DNA of 64,000 nt. It comes from Streptomyces sp. CBMA29. Its GTDB lineage: Bacteria; Actinomycetota; Actinomycetes; Streptomycetales; Streptomycetaceae. Under the pieces are notes generated by a model. The model saw only the letters and a program-made list of their open reading frames with translations, was not told where the DNA came from and did no database searches. This document shows positions 63,019 through 64,000 of this stretch, in pieces; position 1 is the stretch's first letter, and each line of letters starts with the position of its first letter. Where the stretch lies: positions 84,369 through 148,368 of the forward strand of contig NZ_MECL01000271.1 of the NCBI RefSeq assembly GCF_014596445.1. Reading direction: 5' to 3'. The position numbers and the translations under genes were made by a program.

Positions 63019-63747
63019 TCACAGCAGCCCGCCGAGTGCGTTGCAGGCGTCCGCGATGTGGGTCAACTCCCGCTGGGTGATGCCGGGGTGGACCGGCAGC
63101 GACAGGCTGTCCGCGGCCACCAGCTCGGTCTGCGGCAACAGGGCCCCCGACCGGTGCGCGGGCATCCGGTGCACCGGTACGGGCACGCTCACGGTCGCCC
63201 GCACGCCCCGTGCGGCCAGGGCCGCGGCGAAGGCGTCCCGGTCCGGCCGGCCGTTGCCGGGAATCCGCACCGCGTACTGCCGGTAGAGGTGGTGCGCCCC
63301 CGGCTCGGTGTACGGCACGACCACTCCCTTGAGCGCCGAGTCCAGGAACCGCGCGTGCGCCCGCCGCCGGGCGACGACTCCCGCGTCCTCCTCGACACCG
63401 TCCTCGGTGCCCTGCTCCACGAGCGCCAGACCACGGCGCGACGCCAGGTCGTTGAGCCGCGCCATCGGCGCGGGGTGCCCGAATACGTGGACGGGTACGA
63501 TCGCGGCCGTCCGCGCCGTCACGCCCGCGGCGACCGCCTCGGGGGCCAGACAGAACGTCCGGGGGTCGATGTCCGCGAACACCGGTGTGGCGCCCGCGAG
63601 TCGGACGGCGTCGGCCGGCGCGCCCGGACCGAACGACGGGACGATGACCTCGTCCCCTGTCCCGATGCCCAATTCCTCGAGCGACGTGCGCAGCGCGGCG
63701 GCCGTCGCGTCCGAAGCGATCCTGTGCCGTCGTCCGGCAGTCGTCAT
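63019..63747 (-). CDS. Shortened DegT/DnrJ/EryC1-family protein lacking the PLP lysine region
   Basis: The 242-residue protein has the N-terminal half of a sugar-aminotransferase fold (GIGTGDEVIVPSFGPGAPAD, GATPVFADIDPRTF, TAAIVPVHVFGHPAPM) and its C-terminal end, including LPVHPGITQREL. Normal members are about 370-400 residues. The central stretch with the EDxAQ motif and the Schiff-base lysine is missing: VEQGTEDGVEED runs straight into the C-terminal part. PLP catalysis is therefore unlikely. The frame is clean, with GGAGG upstream of a GTG at 63756 and the ATG at 63747. It could be a degraded gene kept in frame or a repurposed scaffold. Confidence 0.75.
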   Translation of the reverse strand: MTTAGRRHRIASDATAAALRTSLEELGIGTGDEVIVPSFGPGAPADAVRLAGATPVFADIDPRTFCLAPEAVAAGVTARTAAIVPVHVFGHPAPMARLNDLASRRGLALVEQGTEDGVEEDAGVVARRRAHARFLDSALKGVVVPYTEPGAHHLYRQYAVRIPGNGRPDRDAFAAALAARGVRATVSVPVPVHRMPAHRSGALLPQTELVAADSLSLPVHPGITQRELTHIADACNALGGLL

Positions 63748-63828
63748 CTGCTGCACGTCTCCACACCTCCGCCTGTCGGGAGGCCCAGAGTCTCGGGGCG
63801 ACGTGAACAGAGGGTAACGGAAAACAGA

Positions 63829-63870
63829 AATGCCTTGGCCCCCGAGCGGAAGCTCGGGGGCCAAGGCATT
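63829..63870 (-). terminator. rRNA operon terminator
   Basis: Perfect 19-base arms (63829-63847, 63852-63870) flank a GGAA tetraloop about 11 bases downstream of 5S rRNA. The transcribed strand continues TTCTGTTTTCC, a U-rich tail rare in this genome, making it a true intrinsic terminator. Confidence 0.92.
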
Positions 63871-63880
63871 GACAAAGATT

Positions 63881-63999
63881 GTTCGGCGGTGTCCTACTCT
63901 CCCACAGGGTCCCCCCTGCAGTACCATCGGCGCTGAAAGGCTTAGCTTCCGGGTTCGGAATGTAACCGGGCGTTTCCCTAACGCTATGACCACCGAAAC
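63881..63999 (-). rRNA. rrf: 5S ribosomal RNA
   Basis: Reading leftward, the sequence starts GTTTCGGTGGTCATAGCG and contains the diagnostic ACGCCCGGTTACATTCCGAA and GGGAGAGTAGGACACCGCC segments of actinobacterial 5S rRNA; about 119 bases. The terminal helix pairs GTTTCGGTGG with CCGCCGAAC. It is the last gene of an rRNA operon whose 23S and 16S genes lie beyond the right edge. Confidence 0.96.
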
Positions 64000-64000
64000 A

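Overview
The window is high-GC actinobacterial chromosome from a Streptomyces or a very close relative. The evidence is the very high GC third-codon bias, frequent GTG starts, many likely leaderless genes, the near absence of TTA codons, and a gene order (lexA-dinG ... hflX-rshA-dapF-miaA-miaB-recX-recA ... lhr ... dps-clgR-cinA-pgsA-rimO-ftsK-osaB-osaA/osaC) that I remember from the S. coelicolor core genome. Most of the window is conserved housekeeping and stress-response DNA. I see no insertion sequence, prophage, CRISPR array or integrase.

Region 1 (1-5884): the 3' part of lexA and its terminator, a DinG/XPD-type iron-sulfur helicase, then a small signalling group: a predicted NYN/PIN nuclease fused to an FHA domain, a soluble Ser/Thr kinase, and a zinc-ribbon FHA protein on the opposite strand. 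Region 2 (5985-12033): a four-gene NRPS-independent siderophore operon read leftward (class III diaminobutyrate-type aminotransferase, IucA/IucC synthetase, GNAT acyltransferase, second IucA/IucC synthetase). It has no N-hydroxylase, decarboxylase or transporter in view. Region 3 (12245-24143): a lipoprotein-like serine protease, hflX, the (p)ppGpp enzyme rshA, dapF, a small membrane protein, miaA, a small MT0933-type protein, a LigB-like protein, miaB and an orphan TAXI binding protein.

Region 4 (24241-34000): an OmpR-type two-component pair, a TTA-containing FAD monooxygenase, recX-recA with a clear SOS box inside the recA promoter, a DUF3046 protein, an unknown toroid-like protein, and an AraC-azlC-azlD operon. 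Region 5 (34048-44839): the giant helicase Lhr, an ankyrin protein, an HbpS-like secreted protein divergent from a five-TM NarL-type kinase/regulator pair (a SenS/SenR-like arrangement), a Nei2-type glycosylase, an SDR and a small membrane protein.

Region 6 (45032-64000): dps with a possible SigB-type promoter, clgR with an Ala-Ala end, the translationally coupled rimO-pgsA-cinA operon, a RodZ-like protein, ftsK, and the osmoadaptation genes osaB, osaA (ten tandem HAMP-type repeats) and osaC. The right edge holds a tRNA-Thr(GGU), a shortened DegT-family protein and a 5S rRNA with a strong terminator, so an rRNA operon continues off the right end. Functionally the window combines DNA repair/SOS (lexA, dinG, recA, recX, lhr, nei), stringent and osmotic stress (rshA, osaABC, dps, clgR), tRNA/ribosome modification (miaA, miaB, rimO) and envelope/chromosome functions (pgsA, rodZ-like, ftsK).

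The least-described parts, in my view, are the NYN-FHA/kinase/FHA group and the unusual siderophore operon. Synteny statements come from memory, not from a search.
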